Source of the DNA: Smallanthus sonchifolius | Lineage: Eukaryota; Streptophyta; Magnoliopsida; Asterales; Asteraceae | DNA length: 64,000 nt | NCBI GenBank assembly: GCA_023525975.1 | Contig: CM042022.1 | Span: forward strand, 65,554,001 to 65,618,000 | Reading direction: 5' to 3' | Shown: positions 34,081 through 46,770 of the stretch, piece after piece | How the letters are laid out: each line of letters begins with the position of its first letter | How positions within the stretch are numbered: position 1 is the stretch's first letter | Program-made: the position numbers and the translations under genes | Notes under the pieces: model-generated | What the model saw: only the letters and a program-made list of their open reading frames with translations | Told to the model about the DNA's origin: nothing | Databases searched by the model: none

Positions 34081-35330
34081 CTGTCGTCAAGGTATAGGCC
34101 CTACTCTTGGCCTTTGGGGCTTCCTTCTCCTTTCCATCCTTAATCAACACTGGTGCTGAAATCTTCAGGGTTGGGCATTCTATGATTCGGTGTCCGAGTT
34201 CTCCATACTTGTAACACCTCATTCCTGACTTATTTGGGCAATTGGTGGCTATATGCCCAGGTTTACCACAACTGTAGCAAGTATTTGTCCCATACCTGCA
34301 TTCTCCAGTGTGTAGTTTACCACATTTGGTACCTTTAGAACCACCACTATGTTCCTGCTTCTTTCCTCCTCCTCCACCTCCTCCATTCTTCTTGTTCTGA
34401 TTTTTAGAAATGTCAAACATTTTCTCTTTGATTCCATAGGGCGGGAACCGAAGACTTCATCGTACATTGTCGAAGCAAGTTGTACGGCAGACCGAAAAGT
34501 CTTCAAGTCTGAAGTCTTTACTAACCTCCTTATCTCGGATGGTAAACCCTGCATGTATCGCTTGATGCGTACAATTCAGGAGTTATTGGATGGTGTACTA
34601 AACGAGCCATTCTATTAAACTTGCTAGTATACTCTCGGTGAGTTATACTACCAGCTTCCAATCTAAGAAAATCTCTTTCGAGTTTGTCTATCTCATTATC
34701 TGGATAGAACTCCTCTATTAGCAATCTTTTCAACTCTTCCCAAGTCATCCGATCAATAGCTTTATCTCCTAAAGCTATGACTAAGTTTTCCCACCAGCAC
34801 AAAGCTTCTGAAACAAACGAGTGGGCTGCATACTTGACATTCTGATCGTCTCTACATTCACTGATCTTGATAACTCCTTATATCTCTCTTATCCATTGAT
34901 GAGTAACAGTGGCATCCTTCGTTCCTTCAAACTTAGGAGGGTTTCCATCTGTGAATGCCTTGTAAGGACATCCCTTCTTTCCTTTCTTCCGAGGCCTTGC
35001 CTCATATGAGTCATCAGATTCATAATCATAATATAAATCATCCTCATCCTCATCATCTAGATTGTTATTTCTTGTCGTCGGTTGAGTCTAATCATTCTTC
35101 TTTCTATTCTCTTCTAAGCTTGTCAATTAAATTGGCAGAGCCGTGTCTAATACTTTGGCAACAACCATGTCTATAAGATTCTTAAGTTGTGGATCTACCA
35201 CAGGCTCTTCTACCCGTTCTTCCCCCTCTACATGTTCTATCTCTGGTTCGGCATTGGCGGTAGACCGCGTTTGCCTTCTAGGAGTATTGGGATTAACCCT
35301 TCCTCCTCTTCTGCCTTAACCTCTACCAAC
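34081..35330 (-). pseudogene. Gag of Gypsy A
   Basis: Starts MVGRG near 35330 with an early TAA. The minus strand then gives a Pro/Arg-rich N-terminus, an acidic DDEDEDD stretch, the Gypsy gag core (WWENLVIALGDKAIDRMTWE, FRLEAGSITHREYTSKFNRM-like sequence), a poly-Gly linker and the zinc knuckle CYSCGKPGHIATNC (about 34238-34279). A second knuckle, CYKYGELGHRIIEC, has its second Cys replaced by Tyr. Three frames are used, so at least two frameshifts are present. About 300 bp of untranslated leader (35331-35631) lie between gag and the primer site. Confidence 0.88.
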
Positions 35331-37557
35331 CATTTCTCTACAAAAAGATATGGAGTGTTTTAGTATTTTCATGATGAATTGATAGCTAGAACACAAGTGT
35401 ATTGTAAACATTAATAACTGTGGCCAAGACGAAATTAATCATTTACGCCACTTTCGGTGCTCTAGTTATCCTTCTATCAGGTTCCTACTAAATATCCCTA
35501 CCTTTTCCTTTCTCTATCTTTAGCATCAGGCTATCTTAACTGGCATCTCTACTGCATTCTCACGGTCCCTTAATCTTAGTTTAAGTTTAGATACCTGGGC
35601 AAGTATCTAAATCTTTTAAACTATAGCTCTGTGTAAAGCCCCAAACCTGGGAGGCCTCACTTGTTGGATTTACTCATTTGGCAAAACATTTCTTAATCTT
35701 AAATATCAAATAACGCAGCGGAAAATTTTGTTCGAACATAACGTCAACATTGTTGAACATGCGGAAGCGTAAACGTTGTCTAAAACATAAACACATCATA
35801 ACTAAAACATAACGGGATGCCAGTCATCATGATAAGTCGGGTAACTCTTCTCACTTTTCAAGCATCACCGTTCCTCGTCCAAACCTGTCCTTAACCTGAA
35901 TGTGCATACTAAAAGTCAGCTACGCTGGTGAGTTCTAGCTTTAACATAAAACTTTTAACTTCAAATATTTTGCCAAAAACATAACATTTAAACTTCATTA
36001 ATAAAAGCGTACGTAAAGAATGCAAAAACATAACAAAACACATAAGTCAACAAACATATCGAATCTGCGCCTTCTCGTAACCGTCAATTCCAAACTTCAA
36101 GTACGATACCTCATAGGATATACATACCAAACTTCAAGCACGGCATCACAAGGATGACACGTACCAAACTTCCAGCACGATACTCCGAGGAGTGGTCGTA
36201 CCTAACTTCCAGCACGATTACCCCGTAAGGTAAATCGTACCTACTTCAAGGATCACGGTAATCCCCATGGTGATTGTCATCACCCCAGTTGTACAACAGT
36301 TGGCCAGCCACAATGGCCCCTAAAAGGTAAGGCCCATAACATACATCCCATACCCATAACCTCAATTCCCTACGGAATAATGATAGATTCGTTCGTTTGC
36401 GACTTTCATAAACATTCACTTCTTTACATCAAAACTTCAGTTAAAACATTTATACATGTAACGAACCAAAATCCGGGTTTCGTTTTCAAATAAATAAATA
36501 TTCTAATAAATATTATGGTGGAAATAATATTTTAGAAATAAGTTGAAACAAGTGGGTTTCAAGTTTGTAATGGGGTTATGTTAGTTTTGTGAAGTTTTGG
36601 ATTGAAATGGGTGAAATGGAAGTTGAAGGACTAAATGTGTAAAATGGCCAAAAATCTGCCATTTGACTTGGTGAAGTCAAAATTGGCTTCATTTGCACAT
36701 TTTGAGTCGTTCTTGAGCAAGAGAGGAAAAAGAGAAAAGTGTGTTGAAGCCATTTTCGTGCAATTGAAGCTTGATTAGTGAAGGTTTTGGGCTCACACAA
36801 CACCTTCCTAACATCAAGTAAGTGATTCTCTTCCTCTTGATTTCACCATGTATGTGTTCTTGGTGGGTTTTGGGTGAAATCCGAAATTATGTATGCATGT
36901 GGTAAAATGGTGTTAGATTATTGATAATCTAGCTAAACTAAAGGTGAAGGAAGGTGAATGTCACCATGGAACCCTTTGATTTTGGTTATGAGAAGTTAGG
37001 GTTCATATGATGGAAATTGGGGGTGTTTGGATCATGATGCTAAAATGATGAATTAATGAAGATTAAGTGTTTTTAAGATGTTAGACACTTTAACAAACAC
37101 CAAATTAACTTAATAATAATTTTTGAAAGAAAAATTAGTGTTAAGATTAAGATAATGAAACTCAAGTGGGTGAGTTTGTGGTGAAAGAGGGTGTTTGGTT
37201 ATGAGGATAACCCAAACGGGTCAATTTGGGTTGGAAATGTGGAATTGAGTTGTGAACTCAATTGTAGTGGAATTTTGATGTATGATAGATTATTAAACTA
37301 GGTGAATTTGTTTAGGTGATCAAATTGCAAAGCTAGAAGGTGTTGCGGGATCTTCTAACTCAAAAGGTAAGTGCTTTGCACTTACTTAGTAATGATAGGT
37401 GGTGGAAATTGAACATGTTTGAACTACATGTTGGTTGTTCAAATATCTTATATGGGTTTATTTGTATGTTGATGAATTAAGTTATTAAACTTATATGGTG
37501 CAAAATTGACTTGTGTGGTAAAAGTCAAGCTTGTATGCATAATGTAGTTGAAGTTGG

Positions 37558-38290
37558 TGTAGTTGATTATTGGGTACATGGTCAAACTAAAATGTGGAAT
37601 ATGTTAAATTGGTGTAGTTGACTATGTGGTATATGGTCAAACTAAAATGTAGAATATGTTAAATTGGTGTAGTTGACTATGTGGTATAGGTCAAACTAAA
37701 ATGTAGAATATGTTAAATTGGTGTAGTTGACTATGTGATATATGGTCAAACTAAAATGTAGAATATGTTAAATTGGTGTAGTTGACTATGTGGTATATGG
37801 TCAAACTAAAATGTAGAATATGTTAAATTGGTGTAGTTGACTATGTGGTATATGGTCAAACTAAAATGTGAAATATGTTAAATTGGTGTAGTTGACTATG
37901 TGGTATATGGTCAAACTAAAATGTGGAATATGTTAAATTGGTGTAGTTGACTATGTGGTATATGGTCAAACTAAAATATAGAGTATGTTAAATTGGTGTA
38001 GTTGACTATGTGGTATATGGTCAAACTAAAATGTAGAGTATGTTAAATTGGTGTAGTTGACTATGTGGTATATGGTCAAACTAAAATGTAGAATATGTTA
38101 AATTGGTGTAGTTGACTATGTGGTATATGGTCAAACTAAATGTGGAATGTGTTAAATTGGTGTAGTTGACTATGTGGTATATGGTCAAACTAAAATGTGG
38201 AATATGTTAAATTGGTGTAGTTGACTACGTGGTATATGGTCAAACTAAAATGTAGAATATGTTGAATTGGTGTAGTTTACTATGTGATAT
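37558..38290 (+). repeat. 55-bp tandem array with inverted TTGAC half-sites
   Basis: About 13 units of 55 bp. Each contains GTTGACTATGTGGTATATGG followed by TCAAAC, so TTGAC and GTCAA face each other about 11 bp apart. Units differ by single bases, and one lacks TA. Confidence 0.93.
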
Positions 38291-38349
38291 ATAGTTAAAC
38301 TAAAAGGTGGAATGTGATAAATTAGTGTAATTGACTTTTGTGGTGTAAA

Positions 38350-38760
38350 GTCAAACAAAATGTGGTAATTCGGAGAAATTGACTTATGTGGAATATAAGT
38401 CAAACCATTGTGGAAAAATGGTGAAATTGGTGTAAATTGACTTATGTGGAATATAAGTCAAACCATTGTGGAAAAATGGTGAAATTGGTGTAAATTGACT
38501 TATGTGGAATATAAGTCAAACCATTGTGGAATAATGGTGGAATTGGTGTAAATTGACTTATGTGGAATATAAGTCAAACCATTGTGGAATAATGGCGGAA
38601 TTGGTGTAAATTGACTTATGTGGAATATAAGTCAAACCATTGTGGAAAAATGGTGAAATTGGTGTAAATGGACTTATGTGGTATATAAGTCAAACCATTG
38701 TGGAATAATGATGAAATTGGTGAAGAATCTACTTATGTGGTATATAAGTCAAGTGTAAGG
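38350..38760 (+). repeat. 58-bp tandem array with inverted TTGACTTA half-sites
   Basis: About six or seven units of 58 bp. Each has TTGACTTA...TAAGTCAA and a second dyad CCATT...AATGG. It adjoins the 55-bp array and shares the TTGAC/GTCAA core and the TGGTGTA linker, so the two arrays probably share an ancestor. Confidence 0.92.
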
Positions 38761-40173
38761 AACCTTAGTTGACCAAATAGATGAACGGGTCAAATGGGTC
38801 AAATGGGTGAAATAGGTGAAAAGGGTGAAAACAAGTTGTAAATACTTGTTTGATATGTTTATATCATTACTAATGGTGAAATATTATTGTGGTTATGCAG
38901 GGAAAGCTCCGAGGTAGGTCTATGTCAATGTTCAAGGGTGAAGGATTCTCGTATGCAATTTTTGTGTTTTTAAGGATTTATGTAAAATCCTTGTAAAGTG
39001 GTGTGTTTGACACTTGATTTATGTTTTGGTGAATATGTAATGTCATATGTTTGTTTTTGGTAAAAACCCATGTGTTGGGAAGGTTTGGTGTCAAACATTT
39101 TAGAAAAAGTTGGAAAAATGGCTAAGTATGAACTGCAGAAAAAGCTGGAAACTTTCTGTGAAAAAGGCCTTCTCGCGGGCCGCGACGGGTGTGGTCTACG
39201 TTTCTCGCGGGACGCGAGAAGTAAATAAAAAAAAAAAAAAAATTCTGGGATTTAGACTTCCGCGCGTTAAAGCTTTGTTTTTAAAAAGTGGTATGTTTCA
39301 ATACATTTTATTAAAAATCATTAGTTTGTAAACACATCGTAAATCTCATTTCATAAACATTCACTTCTTTCAAAAACATCGTTCATAAGCATCGTTTTAT
39401 AAAACATCATAAACATCAAACATCGTTTTTATAAAACCGTCACATCATTACGTATGCACACCAGCCAGAAAAAATTATTGAAAACATTTAAAAAGGGCTT
39501 CATAGAACTTACCTTAGCTAATGCTCAATTCACAAGTTATCGTTTCATCACGTTTTTCACTTCTACCTAGAAATTATCATGGACTGGTCAATATAAAAAC
39601 TATACTTAAAGACTTCTGATCGTAAATTCCTTAAGTTAAAATAATCATCTATTTGTTAGGAATCTACAGTCCAAATTTCATTTCATTTCAACGGTTGGAT
39701 CTCCGGGAAAACCCGATCTCTGCAGCTGCGTTTTTCAACAAAACACAGCCCCAACCTGCTGTCAAAACGGTTATAAAAATCGAACTTAAACAACTCCATT
39801 TCTTATTTTCACCGTTCAAAATGATCATCTAAGTGTTATAAACCCTCTGCTTAAAATTCAAGATGATCCAACGGTTGGATTTTCCAGATCGTTCGATTCT
39901 TTAAAACCGCGTACATAAAAATGGTTTTAGACAGATTATAAAAAAACTCATTTTTAGCGACCTTAAGACAAGATTCAGGGAAATCGGAGCTTACCAACGC
40001 GTTCAGAACATCGAGAAATGGTTGAGGGTGAAGACCCATAACTCCGATCACCGTGTACCACCGCGTCGAACCACCACCGGTCGTCGGATTTTCTTTCTCT
40101 CCCTCTTTCTCTTTAGTCTCTATCTCTCTCTCTCTCTCTCAGTCTTCAATATGAAAATGAGGAGATAATGGCT

Positions 40174-40360
40174 GCTATTTATAAGAAGGTTGGAGGCATA
40201 TGGGTGTGACATGTGTCCACCACATGTCACTATGTGGTGCATTGCATGGTGACTCATCACCACTTATCATCTTGCATGGTAGGATTGTTGTGAAGGTGCC
40301 ACGTGTCTCGCGATGTGTTGCATTTTAAGATGATTCATTGACATATGTTGAATCATGTGA
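40174..40360 (-). promoter_or_regulatory. U3 promoter of G: TATA and dyads
   Basis: The minus-strand TATA CTTATAAATAG is at 40174-40184. Upstream in the minus sense are GTGACATGTG/CACATGTCAC with perfect 10-bp arms (40206-40215 and 40221-40230) and a GATTCA/TGAATC dyad near 40331-40353. Confidence 0.75.
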
Positions 40361-40453
40361 TGACTCATGGTTGCATACGGGTTGGGTTCGTTAATACGTT
40401 TAAAGTTCCTAGACCGTCTCTTAATGCTCCGAATAAAAATTTGGGGTGTTACA

Positions 40454-40467
40454 CTCTGATACCAACT
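40454..40467 (-). promoter_or_regulatory. Primer-binding site of A, split by G
   Basis: CTCTGATACCAACT abuts the 5' LTR; on the minus strand this is TTGGTATCAGAG, complementary to initiator tRNA-Met. The next bases continue at 35626 after G is removed. Confidence 0.92.
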
Positions 40468-42457
40468 TGTGACACCCACATCCCGGCTCACCCGAGATGC
40501 CGGCTACTTCTCGGATTTACCCATGAACATATAGTAAACAGAGATCATACACAGCAGAAGACTTTAAAATACTATATTTATTTCATAAAACTTGTCTTAA
40601 TGTACATTCTAAAGAAAATACAAACATTTCTATTCTAATTCCAGCCTGCCGGAGAATGCCAAATAGCCCACCAAATGCCTCTACTCTAGCCCCTTGCCTT
40701 TACTTCAGGAGGCTACGTCTTTACCTGATACACATGCTTAAACATATGTCAGCTTACGCTGGTGAGTTCTAAGTTTTAGTCAAAATATCTTTGACCTCTA
40801 TCTCATACATAAATGAATTTATATGACACGCAATTTAAACATCACATTAACTTATTGCCCAAACAAAATACTTTAAACTTGCACACTTGTCTTTCCAAGG
40901 TCATGTTAACCTCCAAGCGGTCGTCACCACATATACATACCCTTGTACAAGGTGCCATACTATATTCCACAAAGGAATGCAATATATCTCTACGTCTTAA
41001 GTTGCAAGATATTATGTGGCATTTGGACAGACGTGGCAAAACCTTTCCTTTCTTTACAGACCAATATGGTCAAAATGTTTGACATGGAAAAACATGCCAA
41101 AACTCTATCTCTTTCCTCTTTGTCAAGACAATTAATGTCAAGACATCTACAAGTCAAGGTAAAACCTTGACTCCTCTGTCATTACTTATCTGGGCTTACA
41201 ATGATAAGTTCTAAAACGTTTTACGTGTCAAAACCATTTTCTTTCTCCAAATTTTTTTATGTGAAATCACGCCAAAAGGCAAGTTTCCATTCTAACCATT
41301 CCTTTCAAAACCAGTCCTTATCCTAAATCCTCGTAAAGGTTTCTCCATGGTATATTAAAAAGACAAGGTGGTTATCATCCCAGAGTAGTACCTACAACAG
41401 AGATGTTCCAAGGAAATAATGACGGGTCTAGGAGGGATTTATACACCACTCTTTCCTTAGACAGAACATTTTGTTTGCCAGATAACTACATACATGTCGG
41501 ATGGTTATCCAACGCTTCTTTGATATCTCATGAATACTCCATTACTTACTTTTAAGATTTAGACATGTTTTATACATAACCTCTTGCAACATGAATGTTA
41601 TCCGAAATATTTAAATCAAGGTATATAGCATTTATGTAAATCTTTCTAGCAAGCATACCGGCCCAAAACATTTAAGGTAAAACATTAAAAAGGGGCCTCA
41701 TAGAACTCACCACTAACTTCCTTCCAGTTTAGATAATCTTTAAGCACAACGACTTGGATTAATGTCCTAATTCCTCATAACATTACTTAATCATAAGGTC
41801 CTAGCTTAGTGAAAGTAACCAAGTCATTAGGAACTAGTCGGAACCTTACCTCAGAACTATCTTTTCCGTATTGGAACCGAAAAGCTGGAAACCGGACTTC
41901 TCTACGCGAACCTTGGCTCGAGGCACGCTTCCCTAGGTTAAATAGGTGTTTGAAAGTGTGTTTTGTTGTGTAGGATGGTAAAAAACCGTGCTCTTTGTCC
42001 AACTATTTATAGGGTGCCCGTCAGGTCCGTAGCGGACCGCAAGGCTCTAGGGTGACGGTCCGCTAAGGGTTTAAGCGGTTAATCCTATGCTTAATAGCCA
42101 AGTAACGGACCGTTAAAACATGCAATGGCGGACCGCTAAGAAAATTGCGGCTAGCGGACCGCTAGGATCCGTATGACGGTCCGCTATAGGGTTCCACGCG
42201 TCCGCTATTCAGCTGACACATGTCACCTCCTCATTATTCCCTTGCGCCCTACGTAGCAGACCGCTAACCCTTCAGGTGGCGGTCCGCCACCCTACCCTTC
42301 ATATTTCACTTTTTCTCATTTTCAGCACTTGGATTTTGAATTAAATACAACCTGACCCCTTGTACTTTAACATAATGCCATTTAAACCCCTAGGGTTTCA
42401 TCAATTGACCACTTTAGTCTCTCAACATATATTTCTTTAAAAATTGGAGGTGTTACA
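40468..42457 (-). repeat. 5' LTR of A (complete)
   Basis: 1,990 bp, TGTGACACCCACATCC to GGAGGTGTTACA on the plus strand. It is the uninterrupted counterpart of 12627-13653 plus 21944-22765 and shows the empty C1 target near 41570. It has about 140 bp absent from the 3' LTR, mainly near 40855-40945. Confidence 0.95.
42003..42290 (-). promoter_or_regulatory. U3 promoter of A: TATA and GCGGACCGC palindromes
   Basis: The TATA (CTATAAATAG, minus) is at 42003-42012. Upstream, seven or so dyads of the form TAGCGG-A-CCGCTA or partial forms follow up to 42290. The same arrangement occurs in the 3' LTR pieces, with more decayed arms. Confidence 0.85.
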
Positions 42458-42462
42458 GTTTT

Positions 42463-43028
42463 GCATGGCTTATTTGCGCAAAGGAAACCTCACACGAGTT
42501 CATACGTTTCGCATGGTTAGGGTTCTTCGTGCATGGCATGCATGCATGTATGGAACCCGGTTCGGGTACGTGCGTCCACGTGGGATTAGGGTTTGCATGG
42601 TTACATACGTGCATGCATGGAAACTAGGTCCGGGTAAATGGATTTCTAAGCGGGTCAAGGACGACCCAAATCACGTGTACTCGTATATGGGTTTTGAGAA
42701 GTGAGGATGACGAGCAGTTGAGACCTAGGATTGGGGTTTATTTAGTTATACAGTGTTCAACGTACGTTAGGATGTATTCTGATCATGTGATCACGTGTTT
42801 GACAGTTTCGGATCTCGAGCGTGAACGGACGGGATGCAAAACAAGATTTGGACTTAGCGTAACCGGTGAGTTTCTAATCCCCTCTTTACTGTTTGTACTG
42901 TTTTGGGGCTATCGTACATACCTGCATGTTTTATTTTATAATGAAGCGTGTTACAGGTTTTGGAGTAAACCTGAAGAGCTTTATGAGTTAAATGTTTAAT
43001 AACGAACTTAATGGTCTATGTGGGGTCC
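42463..43028 (+). other. Middle piece of solo LTR E
   Basis: No gene is supported. The piece is rich in CATGCATG-type alternating motifs (42530-42620), and two small plus-strand open frames lack recognisable content. Confidence 0.6.
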
Positions 43029-43985
43029 TTAGAGCAAGGGGTATACTCGTGTGATTATGGTGTGGTGTGGTGTGAAAATAAAGTGCACGCCATGTGGCGT
43101 CACGTCACTACCTTCATTATCACACCATCCATCACTTGGCAAGGGGTATACCCAAGCGATTGTGGTGGTGTGATAATTAAATGTTTTTTTTTAATTTTCA
43201 TTTAAATAAAATAAAACATAATATTTCATTAATAAAAAAAAATACATTAATTAAAGTAACTAAAAAAAAACATTACTAAAAAAATACATTAATTCAAACA
43301 ACTAAAAAAACATAACTAAAAAACTACGGGATACCATAATGTTCTTTGATCTCCTTTTGTTTTTTTTTTCGATCAAAAAACGTTGCGCGGTGGAGAGTGA
43401 ATCAAGATCCATGCCAAGAACTTTGATCTCCTGTTTTGTTCATTACCAATCCATCCTCTCTTCTTGGGCATTGTTAAATCTTGTCATTTGTTCGACCGTT
43501 CTCTCGCAGATGTCATCGTGACGTGAAACCGAACCCGAGCCCGTTGATTGGGCTTTTTCTTTTTTCTTCCCTATTGGGTGGGGTATTTCTTCCACGTCTT
43601 CCGGTGCATCAACGTTGATATCGTAGAAAGATCTACCATCGGACGCGCCCGGACTAACGTCGATGTCGGGTGATGTTCGTTTTTTGGACGAGTCGGTTCA
43701 GGTGGGGGCAACGTAAAGTGTTTGGCACTTTGGCGATTTCCTCAAAAGTGCCCAAAAATTATTGGTGTGTCGCCACCAACTTCGTCTTGAAACTGGGCGG
43801 TTGCTCTCCCCAAAATATCGGTATCGCTCTCACCGCTTCTTCGGTCCCGCAAACATTCTTGGTAGATCCCGTTGAACTTTACGACCTTCCCGTTTATATG
43901 AGTCCAATTTTAACTGAATTGGTCTAAGGTTCGATAACCAGACGTTCATGAAAGATTCAAATCTTTTTGGTATTGGTATGCTTGA

Positions 43986-46770
43986 TGTGACAATCCGGAC
44001 TTTCGAGTTAACTCTGTTAGAACAACTTGGTTAGTCAAGCTATCTTTTAAACCAGTTAAACCAGTTAATACTGTTAGCATAACTGAGTTAGTTCAGTTAG
44101 AATTCTAAGGGGATAAATCTGCCTTATCTCTAATCTAAATTCCTGAAATCACAGGGACTGAATATGTAATTAACACAATTCTGATTTAGTTGACTTTTGA
44201 AAGTCAACCCGTATGTTTTTGAGCCTATTTCGCAAGCCATAACCGATTTCAGTTGAGAATTATAACTGAGATACACATTCAGGTCATTAACGTTCATCAT
44301 TAGGAAAATTAATATCGACATTACTGCGAATTAAACCTAATAATGGGAATTAAACTCATCACCGTCGAGAACCTCTTCATCTCGATCGAATTCGATCAAT
44401 TTCAGTTATCATCCTCGCAATCATCTACCTGCGCACCTAAATCGACTTCCTCAGAACTTTTTACACCATCTAATTGGGTCGGAGATGAAGTTGTGATCGC
44501 CGGAGGCCGAAACTGTCAAAGTCGGAACCGTATTTGGTCGAGCACCTTCAATTCATTTTCCATTCTGGTAATTAATCCCATCTGTAGCTTCGTATTAACC
44601 CACTAATCGAAAGCCCTATGCTAATTAGGGCTTACAACATCAATTTGGCCAAGATACCGATTCTAGGGTTCATAACATTCGGGTTTAATAGAAATCTACC
44701 CTGGACTCGATCTAAATCCAATTAATTGATATGTATAGCTTTGCAATGACCTAATCTTTAAAAGCACTATGCTTCCAACCCTAGTCAATGTCTGATTTAA
44801 CTAAATCGAATTCATGAGCAAACCTAGGGTTTCGTTGTTTCAAGCAGGGATTTAATCAAGTTAGACTTAATGATTTTGGAATTAACTCAATTCAAAGATT
44901 CACAATACATTAGGGAACAAACCCCTTTTGTCTTTTGGATCAATCACAAACAGGTTCAAGGGATTTGAGGGAGGATTTGGGATGGGTTTGCGTTAAAGGG
45001 AAGAACACCTTGAACTGTGGTGTTAAAAGAAATCGGATCTGGTTATCCTTACGATTACCCTAGCGGGTGGACCGGTTAAGACTTGGTGCTGTTGGGGAGG
45101 AGACCCGGGTTCGAGTCTCCTCCCCCCCTAATTTTGACTTTTAATGTTTTTAAACTATTATTTTAACACATAAAACTTATCCTAACACTATTATATTAAT
45201 ATATTAAAATGTTTTAGTCTCAGAAAACACCCGTAGGCTCGGGTTTGATTTTATAACATACATTATAATTATTTTTCACTTTTAAAATAATATATATTTA
45301 TATTATTTTCGAACCAACACTTCAAATGAAATGATATGTTTATATTATTTTAATCCCATGATCTCAGATAAAAATAATATATTTTCATATTATTTTTGCC
45401 ACAATTATAAACTTTGTGTAACGTTCAAACTATTAAAAAATATAGTTATTATATTATTTACCCTCGGTTTAATTCTCAAATAAAAATAATATATTTTTTA
45501 TTTTTCCACACAAATGATTATTTTGTTAATCATACGACTTAAAATAATAAATATAGTTATACTATTTTCCTAACCATTTTAAAGGGTAAGCGTACGAATT
45601 TATTCATTAATTTAATATTATTCGTTATTAACGTTCGACACGTAACGCATTAATATTAATGATTATATTAAGAAACCCAATTCCCGTGGACACGTTCATC
45701 TACTCATTGATCCTTAGAATGTTTTAAGACGTTTTAATCTTCCGTGTCGTCGTCACAAATTCCATATGTCCCTAACTTATGTTTTTATAATTCTAGGACA
45801 TACGTAAGCCGTACAGGCTAACACTTGAGATTCTAAATCTCATACTTGTGTGATACTACCTACTACGCAACGCATGTGAGTTTCACGGCCCTTTTTTACT
45901 TGTTTTACTATTGGCGGAGAAACATGCTTACACACATACATATTTTACTTGTTTTCCTGTTGATGAGAAACAAACATAAACACCAACTATCGTACTTCTA
46001 CTTATTTTCCCCGTGGGGGAGAAACAAGTACGCAGACAAACATTATGTTACATGTTTTTCCCGTTGGGGGAGAAAACATGACACAACTATTTTAGATTAT
46101 TGTAATTCATATGTTATTACTGTTGAGGCTAAGCGTGACACACTATCACAGAAAGTCCTCATCATACATCGAACCGTTAATATGGATCTTAGCGAGGTAA
46201 TGTTTAGTAGTACTACTGGGTTTGACAAGCCCCACCCGCGTTAGTCGCGCTAACTTGATTGGAGGTCGAACGGGTGAAATGTTAGCCTACTCACATTTGC
46301 CAGAGTTGATAGACCTGGCAAGAGGCATACAAACACAAACAGTCAGCTTCGGTTGTGAGCGCTTTAGTAAGACATGAACATAGGCTAGCTACCTATAGAT
46401 ATGCATATTGAATGTACATAATCTGGCAAACACTCTCTTATTGTAAACTTGAAACCTGTGAACTCACCAACCTCGTGTTGACACTTTTTCTTACATGTTT
46501 CTCAGGTCGCTTTGGCACAGGTTGCACACTTAGGACATGCATGGAGTCCTACTGTCATATGATTCATTTTAAACATTTTAAACATTTTACTTATTTATTG
46601 ACGCTTGTTGCGTGTAATTACATTTGATTTCATATTAACATTTACGCTTCCGCATTAACTCTGAGCTTTTATGTTATGACTTTTAAGTCCCATATAGTGT
46701 CGTTTCATGTAACTAATGACTGAGATCCTGGTGTGTCACCTTCCAAATGGTAAAACTCCGTTAGTGGAAT
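43986..46770 (+). repeat. 5' LTR of F (3' end deleted)
   Basis: 2,785 bp, starting TGTGACAATCCGG. It carries a perfect GTTGACTTT/AAAGTCAAC dyad near 44190, an AT-rich block (45150-45660), and four palindromic repeats at 45890-46080. Two small open frames (44343-44606, and 52104-52367 in the other LTR) are conserved only because the LTRs are copies. Confidence 0.93.
45890..46080. repeat. Four palindromic repeats in the F 5' LTR
   Basis: The units have arms like ACTTGTTTT or CATGTTTTTCCC facing GGGGGAGAAAACATG or GAGAAACAAGT, with a 4-6 bp loop. The 3' LTR has only two units (about 53655-53735). Confidence 0.85.

Larger units (their letters stand above)
36457..39300 (+). mobile_element. Solo LTR I inside G, with long tandem arrays
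   Basis: I starts TGTAACGAACCAAAATCCGGG and ends GTATGTTTCA, flanked by ATACA (36452-36456 and 39301-39305). At 2.84 kb it contains no coding region. About 1.2 kb consists of two tandem arrays. Near its end are TTCTCGCG/CGCGAGAA dyads (39165-39225). The plus orientation is inferred from the similarity of its start to those of E and F. Confidence 0.85.
35632..40453 (-). mobile_element. Solo LTR G inserted in the primer site of A
   Basis: G runs from TGTAAAGCCCC (35632) to GGGGTGTTACA (40453), flanked by CTCTG (35627-35631 and 40454-40458). Removing G and one CTCTG restores GCTCTGATACCAACT, A's primer-binding site. Without I it is about 1.97 kb with no internal region, hence a solo LTR, oriented minus by its TGTAACACCCC start. 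A CT-rich microsatellite lies at about 40117-40140. Confidence 0.92.
12627..42457 (-). mobile_element. Tekay-like Gypsy element A (interrupted)
   Basis: A starts at 12627 and ends at 42457, flanked by GTTTT (12622-12626 and 42458-42462), and lies in E. On the minus strand the order is 5' LTR (40468-42457), primer-binding site, gag, protease, RT, RNase H, integrase with chromodomain, polypurine tract and 3' LTR. It is interrupted by C1 in the 3' LTR, C2 in the protease and G in the primer-binding site. It also carries the later 3-kb tandem duplication. Without nested inserts and the duplication it would be about 9 kb. Confidence 0.93.

Noticed and set aside
36576..36803. Minus-strand 75-codon ORF
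   Set aside because: No motif, and inside solo LTR I.
37558..38760. Centromeric satellite
   Set aside because: The arrays are short, lie inside a solo LTR with TSD ATACA, and total only about 1.2 kb.
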